6,739 nucleotides of DNA from Gammaproteobacteria bacterium. Lineage in GTDB: Bacteria; Pseudomonadota; Gammaproteobacteria; SZUA-229. The stretch lies in contig JAPHRB010000040.1 of NCBI GenBank assembly GCA_026197015.1, positions 1-6,739 of the forward strand. Direction: 5' to 3'. A model generated the notes under the pieces. The model did not search any database, was not told where the DNA came from, and saw nothing but the letters and a program-made list of their open reading frames with translations. Below are positions 6,240 through 6,739 of the stretch, piece by piece. Each line of letters opens with the position of its first letter. The first letter of the stretch is position 1. A program made the translations under genes and the position numbers.

Positions 6240-6357
6240 CGGGTGCTTAAGATGGCCAGACTGAATTTAGTTTCTATGGCTTATTTAACTCACACTACCA
6301 AAAACTAATATAACATTTAGCCTGTTGGGCTGGCTGTCACTAACCTGGGCGTTGTGC
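6234..6357 (+). other. Candidate attC-like recombination site after the membrane-protein gene
   Basis: The left end reads ACATAAC then GGGTGCTTAAGATGG (6241-6255); the right end reads CACTAACCTGGGC then GTTGTGC (6351-6357). AACG pairs with CGTT, TTA(A)G with CTAA with one unpaired A, and GCCAG with CTGGC further in, as an imperfect dyad. The length, 124 bp, lies within the known attC range and near that of Vibrio repeats. The left wording TAAC...GCTTAAGA resembles the start of many chromosomal cassette attC sites that I remember. The dyad overlaps the stop codon of the upstream gene. Spacers are 6 and 7 bases, slightly off the classical plan, and the right box departs from GTTRRRY, so it may be decayed. 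Confidence 0.45.
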
Positions 6358-6464
6358 CATCAATAACACAATAGAATTTGGCTCGCTGAGAAACGGAATA
6401 ACTAATGATTCCAGTCAGCACTGAGCGCTTTCATTTTTAATGAGTATAGACACTCAGCAGGCCT

Positions 6465-6739
6465 TTAATCAGTATCTTTTTCTGCCGAATCTGACTTCAG
6501 TTTTTGATTTTTCAAAGACAAAGGTTCACCTTTGGGCCAGGCACCGAATGGATAGGACTGATAATCACTATTGAAAGTCAGGTACTGAATGATCTGGTAA
6601 ATATAAGTGGCAATACTTTGCCCCAGCTTTTTCAATCTCGGGTTTGTTTCACCTGTAAACAGTACAAGGAGAAACTGAAACACGACAACAAAGAACATTA
6701 CAAATTCTGCAACGCTGTAAAATAGCGTAAACATCAGCA
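6465..6739 (-). CDS. DUF4389 family membrane protein, 5'-truncated by window edge
   Basis: The frame stays open to the right edge (a Leu codon precedes the first internal Met), so the true start lies outside the window. Visible sequence FTLFYSVAEFVMFFVVVFQF, then L-V-L-F-T-G-E-T-N-P-R-L, G-Q-S-I-A-T-Y-I-Y-Q and L-T-F-N-S-D, ending in P-F-G-A-W-P, matches the DUF4389 pattern of small inner-membrane proteins common in gammaproteobacteria. DUF4389 proteins usually begin with roughly 20 more residues and carry two hydrophobic stretches; here one full segment and an amphipathic helix are seen, with a short charged C-terminal tail (KLKSDSAEKDTD). Function is unknown. It is transcribed toward the candidate cassette region and appears to mark the return to ordinary chromosomal DNA. 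No good terminator follows its stop; a 5-bp hairpin at 6441-6456 lacks a T-run on the minus strand. Confidence 0.88.
   Translation of the reverse strand, partial: LMFTLFYSVAEFVMFFVVVFQFLLVLFTGETNPRLKKLGQSIATYIYQIIQYLTFNSDYQSYPFGAWPKGEPLSLKNQKLKSDSAEKDTD

Noticed and set aside
6441..6456. TGAGT/ACTCA hairpin as terminator of the DUF4389 gene
   Set aside because: The stem is 5 bp and the minus strand continues with TTAAAAATG, not a T-run.
6504..6725. Plus-strand 73-residue frame at the right edge
   Set aside because: It is antisense to the DUF4389 gene, whose family pattern is clear.

Overview
The window looks like chromosomal DNA of a gammaproteobacterium, probably free-living or marine. The evidence is a TldD/TldE pair, a DUF4124 protein and a DUF4389 protein, families that often occur together in that class. 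Lineage is inferred from protein families only; there is no rRNA or marker gene here.

Layout. Bases 1-309 hold no gene but carry a REP-like hairpin, a nested palindrome and a short IS4-like terminal repeat, so this looks like a graveyard of small mobile sequences. Bases 310-3107 (minus strand) are a two-gene operon, tldD then tldE, joined by a TAATG stop/start overlap: a zinc metallopeptidase subunit with HExxxH plus a C-terminal Cys, and its non-catalytic partner. Divergently transcribed from tldD is a 118-residue acidic, Trp-rich protein of unknown function (3215-3571). It converges on a secreted, very basic DUF4124 protein (3613-4329, minus), followed by a probable NTF2-like small protein (4461-4859, minus).

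From about 4870 to 6360 the character changes. The DNA is visibly AT-richer: one hand-counted 60-base line at 5401-5460 has 16 G+C, against 36 in 1801-1860 of tldD. The region opens with a perfect 27-bp tandem duplication and a diverged inverted copy of its core. It then carries two plus-strand genes of unknown function: an outer-membrane-type lipoprotein (5063-5566) and a single-pass membrane protein (5703-6239). Each is followed by an imperfect dyad with the layout of an integron attC recombination site: AAC/GTT outer boxes, short unequal spacers, and inner boxes with one unpaired base. No integrase is visible. I therefore read this stretch as a likely pair of orphan, integron-type gene cassettes between chromosomal genes. 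This is the main hypothesis of the report and is inference. The window ends inside a minus-strand DUF4389 membrane protein gene whose start lies beyond the right edge.

How the genes work together: only tldD and tldE have a clear joint role, as subunits of one peptidase. I see no RiPP precursor, toxin or other substrate beside them. The remaining genes look independent.
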